The notes below the pieces were generated by a model. That model saw only the letters and a program-made list of their open reading frames with translations. It searched no databases and was not told the DNA's origin. 64,000 nucleotides of DNA, from the NCBI GenBank assembly GCA_035547915.1, contig DASZTS010000113.1, positions 1-64,000 on the forward strand, written 5' to 3'. The translations under genes and the position numbers were made by a program. Position 1 is the stretch's first letter. The number at the start of each line of letters is the position of its first letter. Origin of the DNA: DASSFG01 sp035547915. GTDB lineage: Bacteria; Planctomycetota; Planctomycetia; Pirellulales; JAICIG01. This document shows, piece after piece, positions 1-8,570 of this stretch.

Positions 1-228
1 GGAAGTGCGAGGGACAAACTACCACACGCTGTTCCGGAGCGCTGGCTCAACCAGTGGCTGCGACAAGCCCAGCACCTTTGCTCACTCCCCAGGTTAACTG
101 GCCCAGGGCAGCGAAAAAACAAATCCCCTTATGCACCCGCCGCGTGCTTCGGCGGCCTGGGCCGGGCCGTGCGAGAGATGACTCGCGGCGGGCCGCCGCG
201 GGGGCGATTTAGACGACTCCAAAACTGT
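1..228. other. Leading stretch without an assigned gene
   Basis: No recognisable gene or RNA. One forward frame stays open from the window edge to a TGA at 268-270, so the tail of an upstream gene cannot be excluded, but its predicted residues become arginine/glycine-rich and look like translated non-coding GC-rich DNA. The stretch ends at the promoter candidate for the DksA-like gene. Confidence 0.4.
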
Positions 229-257
229 TTGACGGGCGGTTTCGAGGCACTTAGAAT
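229..257 (+). promoter_or_regulatory. Sigma70-type promoter candidate for the DksA-like gene
   Basis: TTGACG at 229-234 and TAGAAT at 252-257 are separated by exactly 17 bp, close to the sigma70 consensus. Transcription would start near 264, about 45 bp before the ATG at 308, with GGAGAG just upstream of that ATG. lspA follows 76 bp after this gene on the same strand and may share the transcript. Confidence 0.55.
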
Positions 258-307
258 CGAGATTCTGTGAACTTTTGCCACAAGATACCACACGCCGGAG
301 AGCGTAA

Positions 308-679
308 ATGAAGAAGGCAGAGATGAAGGTCTACAAGGAACGGCTTCTTGCACTGCGTTCGCGTTTGCGTGGCGACGTGACGCAGATGGCCGACGCAGCC
401 CTGCGTAAGAACCGCATGGATGGCGCGGGCGAGATCTCGAGCATGCCGATTCACATGGCCGACCTGGGGAGCGACAATTTCGAGCAAGAGTTCACGCTCA
501 GCCTGATGGAGAACGAAGAAGGGACGCTCGACCTGATCGAGCTGGCCTTGGAGCGGATCGAAGACGGCACCTACGGGCAGTGCGACGAGTGCGGCGTGAA
601 GATTCCCAAGGCCCGGCTGAACGCCCTGCCCTACGCTCCCTTGTGCGTCAAATGCGCGGGCCACCTGGAGCGCGGTTAG
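308..679 (+). CDS. TraR/DksA family C4 zinc-finger protein
   Basis: A 123-residue protein with a helical N-terminal half and a C-terminal four-cysteine finger: C92-x2-C95 and C113-x2-C116 (QCDECG ... PLCVKC). This is the DksA/TraR arrangement of proteins that bind the RNA polymerase secondary channel. The upstream helices carry acidic residues (MENEEGTLDLIE), but I cannot tell whether it keeps the coiled-coil tip aspartates of true DksA. The start is supported by GGAGAG 5 bp before the ATG and by a promoter at 229-257. It is followed by lspA, a neighbour pairing also seen in other PVC-group bacteria from general knowledge. The role in transcription control is inferred from the family. Confidence 0.85.
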   Translation: MKKAEMKVYKERLLALRSRLRGDVTQMADAALRKNRMDGAGEISSMPIHMADLGSDNFEQEFTLSLMENEEGTLDLIELALERIEDGTYGQCDECGVKIPKARLNALPYAPLCVKCAGHLERG

Positions 680-755
680 TCTTATCACCACGCTGCGCTC
701 GGCCGGTTTGTCGTCAGCGCCCCCAAGAAAAAGAGAGCTCCGGGGATGAGCGGCC

Positions 756-1307
756 ATGAAGGCGGTCCCAGCCAGCCGGTACGCGGTGTTTTTTTTGATC
801 GCGGCGGCCGGCTGCGCCATAGATCTGGCCACGAAGGACTGGATATTCGATAAACTGGGCCCGCCCGGCGGCCCCACTCAGTGGCTCTGGCGACCCTTCT
901 TCGGGTTGCAAACGAGCCTGAACCAAGGCGCGCTCTTCGGCATGGGACAGGGCAAGGTCGCGTTCTTCGCCGCGCTGTCGGGCCTCGCCGCGCTGGGCAT
1001 TCTCTATTGGCTGTTCGTGGCCCGCGCGGCCCACGACTGGCTGCTCACGATCGCGCTGGGCGGCATCATGGCCGGCATCCTCGGCAACCTCTACGATCGG
1101 CTGGGAATGTGGACGATGCCGGGCAATCCGGGTCAGCGCGTCTTTGCCGTGCGCGACTGGATCCTCGTCAAGTACCAGGAGTGGATCTGGCCCAACTTCA
1201 ACCTGGCCGACAGTCTGCTCGTCTGCGGCGCCGGGCTGTTGATGTGGCACGCCTTTCGCTCTCCGCCAAAGGGTGAACCTGCGTCGGCCGAGGCCGGGCG
1301 GGCTTAG
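756..1307 (+). CDS. lspA: Signal peptidase II (prolipoprotein signal peptidase)
   Basis: A 183-residue inner-membrane aspartic protease that removes the signal peptide from lipidated prolipoproteins. Four hydrophobic segments are visible. The catalytic-type aspartates lie in GNLYDRLG (D114) and FNLADS (D152), and the conserved LNQGALFG motif is near residue 57. The loop between the two aspartates (about residues 118-145) is longer than in E. coli LspA. Several lipoproteins in this window (19251-19649, 45718-47289, 60164-61033) would be its substrates. Its TAG stop coincides with the left end of repeat copy A. Confidence 0.93.
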   Translation: MKAVPASRYAVFFLIAAAGCAIDLATKDWIFDKLGPPGGPTQWLWRPFFGLQTSLNQGALFGMGQGKVAFFAALSGLAALGILYWLFVARAAHDWLLTIALGGIMAGILGNLYDRLGMWTMPGNPGQRVFAVRDWILVKYQEWIWPNFNLADSLLVCGAGLLMWHAFRSPPKGEPASAEAGRA

Positions 1308-1393
1308 AGCGGCTGACAAAATCTGGAAGCCGGGGCAGAAGCGGCCGTGAAAAGCCGATTTTTCGGAGCTTAAGCCGGTTTTGTCGGTTGCTC
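1306..1393 (+). repeat. Dispersed hairpin repeat, copy A
   Basis: Member of the intergenic family with imperfect terminal inverted repeats: it starts AGAGCGGCTGACAAAA and ends GGTTTTGTCGGTTGCTC. Its internal hairpin is built on CGGCCGTGAAAAGCCG. It is about 15 bp shorter than the other copies because part of the left inner region is missing. It begins at the lspA stop codon and lies between lspA and the secreted hydrolase. Confidence 0.8.
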
Positions 1394-1550
1394 GTAGGAC
1401 GCCCTGCGCCAATCGCTCCCGTTTTCCGCGGTTTTTGAATCGCAACGGGCGGATCGAATGTGCGCAACGTGCTCGCGAACCGGCCACGGTACGGCCGGCA
1501 CGATCCGTTGGACAGTCGCCCTCGGATGGCCATTCCACTCCTGATTTTCA

Positions 1551-2699
1551 TTGGTCGAAATACGCTGCATGGCTCATCGCTTATCTTGTCCGCGCGGTCC
1601 GTCGACCGCGCCCACGAAGGGCCTGTTTCCGGCCGTTGGCGGCCTGGTAGTCGGTCTCATCACGCTTGCGGTTTGGATGGCGCCCGCCACCGCCGCCGAT
1701 CCTTCGCTCGCCGGCGATACGACGCAGGTCGCGGCCAGCTCGCCCGACCGTATGGCAACACCGCCGGTCGGACGGCTGCGAGACGAACTGTGGGTCGTGA
1801 GTTGTCGCGGTGCCGCATCCGCGCGCCCTGACGGCGACCTGGATCAGCTCTCCTACTCCGTGCATCAGCCGGCCACGGGTTGGACCGGCGCCAGCAAAGA
1901 GGCGTTTTGCGCCGCCTCGCCGGCGACGACTACCTGTTTGTTGATCCTGGGTAACGGCTACTCGGCCTCCGAAACGCGCACGCTCGGCCAGACCGCGTAC
2001 CGTCGGCTGACGGCCGGTTTGGCGCCCGACGTGGCGGTGCGGTTCGTCGTCTGGTCATGGCCCAGCGATGCTACCGATGCTGGCCCCATCAAAGATCTGC
2101 GTATCAAGGCGTCCCGCACACCGGGCGTGGCGTACTCCTTGGCGCGGTGGCTCGACGAAGTGCCGTCGCCCGGCCGGATGTCGTTGCTCGGCACCAGTTT
2201 TGGTGCGCGGATCGTCATGGAGGCGCTCGAACTGCGCGCGAGCGGCCAGGTCGGCGGCAGGCGTCTGGCCGTATCATCCGCTCCGGCTCGGCCGAAGCTG
2301 AACGTGGTTCTTATTTCGGCGGCCATCGACAACGATTGGCTTTTGCCCGGCCGGCGATTGGGTCATGCGCTGTCGCAGACCGACCGCCTGCTGCTGTTGA
2401 ACAACAGCAGCGACAGCACGCTCAAGCGTTACCATTGGCTCTACGGACCGCGCAGCAAGACAGCCGCCTTGGGCACGACCGGCCTGCGGACGAGCACTAT
2501 CGCGGCCGGCGAGATTTCGCAGATCGACGCCGCGCCGATCATCGGGCGACATCATGGCTGCGCACCTTACTTCGAATCGCCCCGGTTGGTGGCGGCCATG
2601 CGGGCATGCCTCTTCACCGACGACACGGCGTCGCCGCAGACCCCCAAGGACGGGATCGCCATCCCGGTGGCTGCTCTGCCGGACCGCGCGCGTCAGTAG
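1551..2699 (+). CDS. Secreted alpha/beta-hydrolase-fold protein
   Basis: A 382-residue protein. After a hydrophobic segment (about residues 28-49, ending APATAAD) it is probably exported. The core has LLILGNGYS, VVWSWPSD and the nucleophile elbow LLGTSFGAR (Ser about 216), typical of the alpha/beta hydrolase fold. A late His-containing stretch (GRHHGCAPYF) could provide the catalytic histidine. The organisation resembles planctomycete secreted hydrolases of unknown substrate. The ATG at 1569 is an equally possible start that gives a cleaner signal peptide. Substrate unknown. Confidence 0.75.
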   Translation: MVEIRCMAHRLSCPRGPSTAPTKGLFPAVGGLVVGLITLAVWMAPATAADPSLAGDTTQVAASSPDRMATPPVGRLRDELWVVSCRGAASARPDGDLDQLSYSVHQPATGWTGASKEAFCAASPATTTCLLILGNGYSASETRTLGQTAYRRLTAGLAPDVAVRFVVWSWPSDATDAGPIKDLRIKASRTPGVAYSLARWLDEVPSPGRMSLLGTSFGARIVMEALELRASGQVGGRRLAVSSAPARPKLNVVLISAAIDNDWLLPGRRLGHALSQTDRLLLLNNSSDSTLKRYHWLYGPRSKTAALGTTGLRTSTIAAGEISQIDAAPIIGRHHGCAPYFESPRLVAAMRACLFTDDTASPQTPKDGIAIPVAALPDRARQ

Positions 2700-2800
2700 A
2701 TATACAGAAGCGCCTCCCTCCGCTTGCAAGCGGCATCCCGCGGGCGGTGCTCTGTCTGGGAAACATCCTCTGTGCTCGCGGCACATCTCAACCCGAAACA

Positions 2801-3640
2801 TTATGTCCGTTTGAACTTCAGCTCGGTGAACTCGCGCACGCGGTTGGTGATGGCCGGCTCGACGGGCAAGCGCTCCATGCTGCTGGCGCCGTAGAAACCC
2901 ACCACCCCTTCGGTCCGATCGAGCACATACTGCGCGTCGCTCGGCTCGGCGATCGGCCCGCCGTGACAGAGCACCAGCACGTCGGCCTTCGCGAGGCGCG
3001 CGGCATCGTGCATGGCTTGCACGTTCCGCACTGCGTCGTCGAGCGAAACGGCCGTCGACGCACCGATGGTGCCCTTGGTCGTCAAGCCCATGTGTGGGAT
3101 GAGAATATCGGCACCCGCCTCGGCCATGGCCCGGGCTTCGTCGGGGTTGAAGCAATAGGGCGTGGTGAGCAGGTTCATCTCGCGGGCCAAGCGAACCATG
3201 TCGACTTCCAACCCGAAGCCCATGCCCGTCTCTTCCAGTCCGACGCGGAAAGTGCCGTCGTAGAGCCCGACGGTGGGGAAATTCTGCACCCCCGAGAACC
3301 CCGCCTGGGCGACCTCGCGCAGAAAATACTTCATCATGCGGAAGGGGTCGGTGCCACAGACACCGGCGAGCACGGGGGTGTGCTTCACCACGGGCAGCAC
3401 CTCGCGGGCCATGTCCATCACGATGGCGTTGGCGTCGCCATAGGGCATCATCCCGGCCAGCGATCCGCGGCCGGCCATACGGAACCGACCTGAGTTGTAG
3501 ATCACCAACAGGTCGACGCCTCCCGCTTCCGACATTTTGGCGCTGATACCCGTGCCCGCACCACCACCGACGATCGGCCGGCCCGCGGCCACCTTCGCCC
3601 GCAGCCGCGTCAGAATCTCGTCGCGCGAAAAAAGCGACAT
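2801..3640 (-). CDS. Phosphoenolpyruvate hydrolase-like TIM-barrel protein
   Basis: A 279-residue protein with motifs of the TIM-barrel family often annotated as phosphoenolpyruvate hydrolase or TIM-barrel signal-transduction protein: IVGGGAGTGISAKMSE near the start, LVIYNSGRFRMAGRGSLAG, GVCGTDPFRMM, GVQNFPTVGLYDG, HMGLTTKGTIGA and CHGGPIAEP. The reading frame continues 53 codons further upstream, but the ATG at 3640 has AAGGAGC six bases before it and starts exactly where the conserved region begins. No partner gene is adjacent. The biochemical role is known only from family annotation. Confidence 0.82.
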   Translation of the reverse strand: MSLFSRDEILTRLRAKVAAGRPIVGGGAGTGISAKMSEAGGVDLLVIYNSGRFRMAGRGSLAGMMPYGDANAIVMDMAREVLPVVKHTPVLAGVCGTDPFRMMKYFLREVAQAGFSGVQNFPTVGLYDGTFRVGLEETGMGFGLEVDMVRLAREMNLLTTPYCFNPDEARAMAEAGADILIPHMGLTTKGTIGASTAVSLDDAVRNVQAMHDAARLAKADVLVLCHGGPIAEPSDAQYVLDRTEGVVGFYGASSMERLPVEPAITNRVREFTELKFKRT

Positions 3641-4075
3641 CGCATTGCTCCTTGTTACCTGGTCAGGCTTTCTTGTTGCGTGTTCAAAAGATGAAAAACG
3701 GTCAAATCCAGTGGCGCTGGTATCGACCCGGACCCCCCGCACCACCACGCCCCAAACTACGAAACCGTTGGCTTGGCAGGTGCCTATGGGCCCATTCAAC
3801 CGACCGCCGCCAACTGGCGGACCGCTAGTCTAGCACCCACCAAATCGCCCGAGTATGGTCGATCGGCGACGGCAGCCAGCCACAATTCGATGAGGGACTT
3901 TGACGCGATCGCGTGCTGCCCTGGGTGGCACGCTCTGAGGTTCCTACGAAGGGCGTGCCTGAAGTGTCGGTGAACAAGCAGCGTCGCAGAGGTTGTCGCG
4001 CCGGTCCATTTTCTCCGCCTTTGGCTATGCTGATAGTGGAACCGGGCAGCCTACGAAGTCGAGCACGCCACGCCG
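3641..4075. other. Divergent intergenic region
   Basis: 435 bp between the PEP-hydrolase-like gene (leftward) and the exonuclease gene (rightward); it must hold both promoters. A short inverted repeat (GGCACGC/GCGTGCC, near 3928-3957) is visible. Small open frames here have no ribosome-binding site or recognisable sequence. I see no gene. Confidence 0.4.
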
Positions 4076-5110
4076 ATGGCCGATTTATTGACGCTCACCG
4101 ATCGCGGCCTCTATTCGCCCCAAGGCGACTTCTATATCGATCCCTGGCTGCCGGTTGAGCGAGCGGTCATCACGCACGCCCATGCCGACCATGCCCGGCC
4201 CGGCTCGCAAGGCTATCTGACGGCAACGAGCGGCGTTGACCTCGTGCGCGAACGCGTCGGCCCGGACGCCGCGGTCGAGGGCCTGCCCTATGGCGAGCCG
4301 CGGGAGATCAACGGCGTGCGGCTTTCGCTCCACCCGGCCGGGCACATGCTCGGCTCGGCCCAGGTACGGCTCGAACTGGGCGGACAAGTCTGGGTCGTAA
4401 CAGGCGACTACAAAACGGCCGCCGACAATACCTGTGAGCCAATGGAGCCGCTGGCGTGCCATACGCTGGTCACCGAATCGACGTTCGGGCTGCCGATCTT
4501 TCGCTGGCGGCCGGCCGGCGAGTTGTTCGCCGATATCGACCAATGGTGGCGGACGGCCCAGGAGCGCGGCCGCACGTGCGTGATCTATGCCTATGCGTTG
4601 GGAAAGGCGCAGCGGCTGCTGGCCGGACTCGATGCCACCTTCGGTCCCATCCTCGTACACGGCGCCATCGAACGCTTTTTGCCGGCTTACGAGAAACAGG
4701 GTGTGCGGCTGCCGGTGACCGAGCGTGCCACCGACGAGAACGCTCGTGCCACGCGGGGCCGGGCGATGGTCGTCGCGCCGCCGTCGGCCGCCAACTCGCC
4801 GTGGCTCAAGAAGTTCGGCCCGGTTTCGCCGGCCGTCGCGTCGGGCTGGATGCAAATCCGCGGTACCCGCCGCCGCAAAGCCGTCGATCGCGGTTTCGCC
4901 CTCTCGGACCATGCCGACTGGGATGGTCTGCTGACGGTGATTCGCGAATCGCGGGCCGAACAGGTATGGGTCACGCACGGTTACACGAGCGCGATGGTCC
5001 GTTGGTTGCAAGAGCAAGGTATTGCGGCACGGGCGCTCCAGACTCGTTTTGAAGGCGAGTTGGACGAAGAGGCGGAGAAAGGCGCCGCGAATCAGGAGTC
5101 CGATGCCTGA
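4076..5110 (+). CDS. Ligase-associated DNA exonuclease (metallo-beta-lactamase fold)
   Basis: A 344-residue protein with the metallo-beta-lactamase/beta-CASP signature ITHAHADHARPG (H34, H36, D38, H39) near the N-terminus, HPAGHMLGSAQV and VVTGDYKT in the middle, and FALSDHADWDGL plus VWVTHG near the end. This matches mRNA 3'-end-processing-factor-like nucleases that sit beside an ATP-dependent ligase. The ligase gene begins 14 bp downstream on the same strand, so the two are almost certainly co-transcribed and act in one DNA repair pathway. The usual further partners (Lhr-type helicase, phosphoesterase) are not adjacent. Confidence 0.9.
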   Translation: MADLLTLTDRGLYSPQGDFYIDPWLPVERAVITHAHADHARPGSQGYLTATSGVDLVRERVGPDAAVEGLPYGEPREINGVRLSLHPAGHMLGSAQVRLELGGQVWVVTGDYKTAADNTCEPMEPLACHTLVTESTFGLPIFRWRPAGELFADIDQWWRTAQERGRTCVIYAYALGKAQRLLAGLDATFGPILVHGAIERFLPAYEKQGVRLPVTERATDENARATRGRAMVVAPPSAANSPWLKKFGPVSPAVASGWMQIRGTRRRKAVDRGFALSDHADWDGLLTVIRESRAEQVWVTHGYTSAMVRWLQEQGIAARALQTRFEGELDEEAEKGAANQESDA

Positions 5111-5124
5111 CTCGTGACTCTGCA

Positions 5125-6747
5125 ATGCAGGCCTTCACCGAACTGTACTTCTCGCTCGACTCGACCAACCGCACCTCCGAAAAGGTACGGGCGCTGGAGG
5201 GCTATTTCACCGTCGCCGATCCACACGACGCGGCCTGGGCGCTCTTCTTTCTGACCGGCCACCGCGTCAAGCGGGCCGTGAACACGCGCTTGTTGCGGGA
5301 ATGGGTGGCCGCCGAAGCACGGCTGCCGCTATGGCTCGTCGAAGAATCGTACGACGCGGTCGGCGATTTGGCCGAAACGCTGGCCTTGTTGTTGCCCGAG
5401 CCGACTGCCGCCGCGGCCTGGCCGCTGCACCGACTCATCGAAGAACGCCTGGTTCCGCTGCCGGCCCTGTCGCCCGAGCGGCAGCGCCAGCTCATGGTCG
5501 AGACTTGGCGCTCGCTCGACGTGCGCCAGCGATTGGTCTGGCACAAGTTGATCACGGGCGAATTCCGCGTGGGCGTGGCCGCCACGCTCGTGATCCGCGC
5601 GTTGGCCGAGGTAGCCCAGGTTCCGCCCCCGGTGATGGCCCACCGCCTTACCGGCGATTGGCAGCCCACCGCCGATGCCTATCGGCAGTTGATCGCCGGC
5701 GAACACGGGCAGAGTCATTTCGGCCGCCCGTATCCTTTCTTCCTGGCCCATCCGCTGCAAGCTCCGCTCGACACCCTCGGCGACCGGGCCGATTGGCGGA
5801 TCGAATGGAAATGGGACGGCATTCGTGCACAGCTCATCCGCCGCGGAGGCGAAGTGCTCGTCTGGACGCGGGGCGAAGAACTGGTGACCGAGCGATACCC
5901 CGAACTGGCCGAAGCAGGAGGCGCGTTGCCCGACGGCACGGTGCTCGATGGCGAAATCCTGGCCTGGAAGGACGACAAGCCGTTGCCGTTCGCGGTGCTG
6001 CAGCGGCGGATCGGACGAAAGCGGGTCGGCCGAGCGCTCGTCACATCGGCCCCGGTGGCGTTCATGGCTTTCGACCTGTTGGAGCGGGCGGGACAGGATT
6101 GCCGCGATCGACCGTTCGACGAACGCCGCAGGCTGCTCGAAGAGATCGCCGCGCTGCTCGTCGGCCGTTACGCCGTGCGACTTTCACGGCTGGTGGAAGA
6201 AGACAACTGGGAAGCGGTGGCGCGGCTGCGCGAGCGATCGCGCGAATTCTCGGCCGAGGGTCTGATGTTGAAGCGGCGGGCGAGCGCCTATGGCGTCGGC
6301 CGGCCGCGAGGCGATTGGTGGAAGTGGAAGATCGCGCCGTGGGCCATCGATGCGGTGCTGATCTATGCCCAGCGCGGCAACGGGCGGCGAGCCAGCCTCT
6401 ACAGCGACTATACCTTCGGTGTCTGGCACGAGGGCGAACTGATACCGGTGGCGAAGGCCTATTCGGGCCTCACCGACGAGGAGATTCGCGAGGTCGACCG
6501 CTTCGTCCGCGATCACACGCTCGACCGCCACGGGCCGGTACGGGTCGTTCAGCCCGAGTTGGTGTTTGAGCTGCATTTCGACCGCGTGCAGCTCTCGAAG
6601 CGGCACAAAGGCGGCGTCGCGGTGCGTTTTCCGCGGATGGCTCGCTGGCGGCGCGACAAGAAGGCCGCCGAAGCCGACACGCTGGAGACCGTCCGCAAGC
6701 TGGCCGATCCCACGCCCCAACCACCCGAACAGCCGCTCTTGTTCTGA
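5125..6747 (+). CDS. ATP-dependent DNA ligase (exonuclease-associated type)
   Basis: A 540-residue ligase. The adenylation motif I is EWKWDGIRAQ with the lysine nucleophile at residue 229; further motifs are VLDGEILAW, AFMAFDLLE, EGLMLKRR and DWWKWKI. About 200 N-terminal residues form the DNA-binding domain and the C-terminal 140 an OB-fold (DRVQLSKRHKGGVAVRFPR). It seals nicks in DNA using ATP. The preceding exonuclease gene ends 14 bp upstream. It converges on the SRPBCC gene with 12 bp between them, in which the GC palindrome GCGGCGCCGC is seen. Confidence 0.92.
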   Translation: MQAFTELYFSLDSTNRTSEKVRALEGYFTVADPHDAAWALFFLTGHRVKRAVNTRLLREWVAAEARLPLWLVEESYDAVGDLAETLALLLPEPTAAAAWPLHRLIEERLVPLPALSPERQRQLMVETWRSLDVRQRLVWHKLITGEFRVGVAATLVIRALAEVAQVPPPVMAHRLTGDWQPTADAYRQLIAGEHGQSHFGRPYPFFLAHPLQAPLDTLGDRADWRIEWKWDGIRAQLIRRGGEVLVWTRGEELVTERYPELAEAGGALPDGTVLDGEILAWKDDKPLPFAVLQRRIGRKRVGRALVTSAPVAFMAFDLLERAGQDCRDRPFDERRRLLEEIAALLVGRYAVRLSRLVEEDNWEAVARLRERSREFSAEGLMLKRRASAYGVGRPRGDWWKWKIAPWAIDAVLIYAQRGNGRRASLYSDYTFGVWHEGELIPVAKAYSGLTDEEIREVDRFVRDHTLDRHGPVRVVQPELVFELHFDRVQLSKRHKGGVAVRFPRMARWRRDKKAAEADTLETVRKLADPTPQPPEQPLLF

Positions 6748-6759
6748 TGCGGCGCCGCG

Positions 6760-7203
6760 TCACATCTGTTCGCGATCGTGCGCGAATCGCTCGGCAAACC
6801 GGCCCACCAGGTAGTCCCAACCCTTCTCATGGCCGCGCCCGTATTCGTCGTCGGGCAGGTTCTCGTGACGAAGGGTCAGGAGGGTGTCGGTGCCCCTTTT
6901 CTGAAAGGTCACGGTGACGAGCGATTCGAGACCGCGCGTGTGGAGCGACATCCATGTGTATTGGACCTTCGACGGACGATCGACGACGGTGAAACGTCCG
7001 TAATGGGGCTTTTCGTCGCCGGCGTCGTTGATATACAGCCAGTAGAACAGGCCGTCCAGCTTGGGGTCGAGAATGAGTTTGGCGGCCTCGTTCCAAGGCG
7101 TTCCCGGACACTTGGGGTCGAGCCACCCGTCGAAAAGCTCGCTCGGCGAGGCCGGAATGGTGCGCGTGAGTTCCAGTTCAATCGTCTTCATTTCTAGTTT
7201 CAT
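6760..7203 (-). CDS. SRPBCC (AHSA1/START-like) protein, partner of ArsR
   Basis: A 147-residue protein of the Aha1/SRPBCC fold: an N-terminal strand ELTRTIPASPSELFDGWLDP, GYFTVVDRPSKVQYTW-type middle (here GRFTVVDRPSKVQYTW) and a C-terminal helix KGWDYLVGRFAERF. The frame extends upstream, but the ATG at 7203 overlaps the end of the ArsR gene by 26 bp, the usual arrangement; an ATG at 7191 is also possible. These pairs are common: an ArsR-type repressor controls itself and a ligand-binding SRPBCC protein. Ligand unknown. A second pair lies at 26198-26970. Confidence 0.85.
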   Translation of the reverse strand: MKLEMKTIELELTRTIPASPSELFDGWLDPKCPGTPWNEAAKLILDPKLDGLFYWLYINDAGDEKPHYGRFTVVDRPSKVQYTWMSLHTRGLESLVTVTFQKRGTDTLLTLRHENLPDDEYGRGHEKGWDYLVGRFAERFAHDREQM

Positions 7204-7555
7204 GGCTCTTTTTCCTTTTTTCCTTGAAGAACGTTTCGAATTGATCCAAGCGTTCGCTCCAGAACCGCTCATACTCGTGCACCCAACCTACGACGAGTCG
7301 CAACGGTTCGGGGCGGAACGAAATGAACACCTCTCGCCCTTGTTTTTCGCGCGAGATCAGCCCAGCACGCTCCAAGAGCTTGAGATGTTTCGTAATCGCG
7401 TTGAGTGACAAATCGAACGGTTTGGCGATATCGGTGAAGCGCGCGGGTCCGGCCGCGAGTTGCCCGATGATTGCGCGCCGGGAGGGATGTGAAATGGCCG
7501 TTAGAACATCCGACAATTGATCCGTTTTCAATGTTGCACGCCTATCTGTGGGCAA
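7178..7555 (-). CDS. ArsR-family winged-helix regulator
   Basis: Up to 125 residues with a winged-helix domain: LTAISHPSRRAIIGQLAAGP, then the recognition helix region DIAKPFDLSLNAITKHLKLLERAGLI and the wing REKQGREVFISF. The tail WVHEYERFWSERLDQFETF matches the ArsR subgroup paired with AHSA1-like proteins. There is no in-frame ATG near the N-terminus; TTG at 7555 or TTG at 7531 must serve as start, so the first eight residues are doubtful. No metal-binding cysteines are present. I found no convincing palindrome in its promoter. Confidence 0.85.
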   Translation of the reverse strand: MPTDRRATLKTDQLSDVLTAISHPSRRAIIGQLAAGPARFTDIAKPFDLSLNAITKHLKLLERAGLISREKQGREVFISFRPEPLRLVVGWVHEYERFWSERLDQFETFFKEKRKKSHETRNEDD

Positions 7556-7585
7556 TTTGCACGTCGTGCGGACCGCAGTCCTCCG

Positions 7586-7606
7586 CCCTCTCCCGGCGGG
7601 AGAGGG
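7586..7606. terminator. Perfect palindromic hairpin between hydrolase and ArsR genes
   Basis: A 21-bp perfect inverted repeat with arms CCCTCTCCC and GGGAGAGGG and a 3-nt loop, lying between the stop of the leftward hydrolase (7627) and the start of the leftward ArsR gene (7555). No T-run follows on either strand, so it may be a factor-independent pause, an mRNA-stabilising hairpin or a dispersed palindrome rather than a classical terminator. Confidence 0.45.
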
Positions 7607-7626
7607 AATTGTTCTTCGTCCGACGC

Positions 7627-8514
7627 CTATCTTGTCACGCCGGGATAGTAGCCGGTTGTTAACGTACTCAACGGCGTCTTGGGGGCGGGCGCATCGAGAA
7701 AGGCGGCGATGGTCGGCAGCAGTTTCTCGGGCTCGGAGAAGAGTACGAAATGGCTGGCATCCGGGATGACGGCCAGTTGCGCGTTCGGGATGATGCGCGA
7801 CAGTTCCGCGCAGCGCTCGACGGGGATCAGGTCGTGATCACCGCATGCGATCAGGATGGGGGCGTCGATCGCTTTCAACTCATCGGGCGAGAACCCTTTC
7901 CATTCGACCCCGCTCTTCAAAGCCTTGGAGAAGACGACGGGCCATCGCTCGGGGTCCGGCGCCACCTTCCGATATTCCTCTCGCTCCCACTTGATGAGAT
8001 CACAATCGGGAGTGATGACAGCGGCGATGTTCTTCGGGAAGGGAGCGAGCGGGCTGCCGTAAGAAACGACTCGGCGGACGAATCTTGGATGTCGGACCGC
8101 CATCATCACGGCGATCGCTCCACCAAAGCTGTCGCCGAAGACGTCGGCCTCTTCGATCTTGAGGTGCTTCAAGAGAGCAGCGATGTCGTCGGCGTGTTGT
8201 TCACACGTCATCGGGCGGTCGATATCGGCCGTGCGTCCGTGGCCTTGGAGGTCCATCGCGATCCACCGTCGGTTCCCTGTCAGCCGGGGAACCAGGCCGC
8301 AATGGCTCACGATGGGGTGGATATAAACCGCCGGTTCACCCGCGCCAGCGATCTCGTAGTACATCTTGAGGCCGTTCACCGCCGCATAGCCGGATCCTTT
8401 GTCGGTCGGCTTTGTCGGCTGTGCGGATGACTCGGCTTGCGGTACCGCGACAGCGAAGACAACCGCCGCGGCAAGAGCGAGCATCGCGAAACCCCGCTGC
8501 TGGATGATGCTCAT
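7627..8514 (-). CDS. Exported alpha/beta hydrolase
   Basis: A 295-residue protein. A signal peptide (MSIIQQRGFAMLALAAAVVF..., cleaved near AESSAQ) is followed by an alpha/beta-hydrolase core: YYEIAGAGEPAVYIHP, WIAMDLQGHGRT, the nucleophile elbow VFGDSFGGAIAV, the acid region ILIACGDHDLIP and the histidine in PDASHFVLFSEP. The start at 8514 has AAGGAGGT nine bases upstream. A 9+4+9-bp palindrome at 8571-8592 lies in its promoter region. Substrate unknown; the fold is shared by esterases, haloperoxidases and epoxide hydrolases. Confidence 0.87.
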   Translation of the reverse strand: MSIIQQRGFAMLALAAAVVFAVAVPQAESSAQPTKPTDKGSGYAAVNGLKMYYEIAGAGEPAVYIHPIVSHCGLVPRLTGNRRWIAMDLQGHGRTADIDRPMTCEQHADDIAALLKHLKIEEADVFGDSFGGAIAVMMAVRHPRFVRRVVSYGSPLAPFPKNIAAVITPDCDLIKWEREEYRKVAPDPERWPVVFSKALKSGVEWKGFSPDELKAIDAPILIACGDHDLIPVERCAELSRIIPNAQLAVIPDASHFVLFSEPEKLLPTIAAFLDAPAPKTPLSTLTTGYYPGVTR

Positions 8515-8570
8515 CACCGGTAACCTCCTTTTCGTTTGAAGGCGACTAAACCAGCCCCGACCAGGAGAGA

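Noticed and set aside
1..270. Open forward frame from the window edge
   Set aside because: Could be the tail of an upstream gene, but the residues are non-specific and become Gly/Arg-rich; not supportable without the upstream sequence.
714..1538. 274-codon open frame on the minus strand over lspA
   Set aside because: Antisense to lspA, low-complexity Arg-rich translation, no ribosome-binding site.
2057..3493. 478-codon open frame on the plus strand
   Set aside because: It runs through the hydrolase in another frame and then antisense to the PEP-hydrolase-like gene; the translation is Arg/His-rich and has no known motif.
3913..4158. Small open frame in the 3641-4075 gap
   Set aside because: No ribosome-binding site, and it overlaps the start of the exonuclease; composition looks non-coding.
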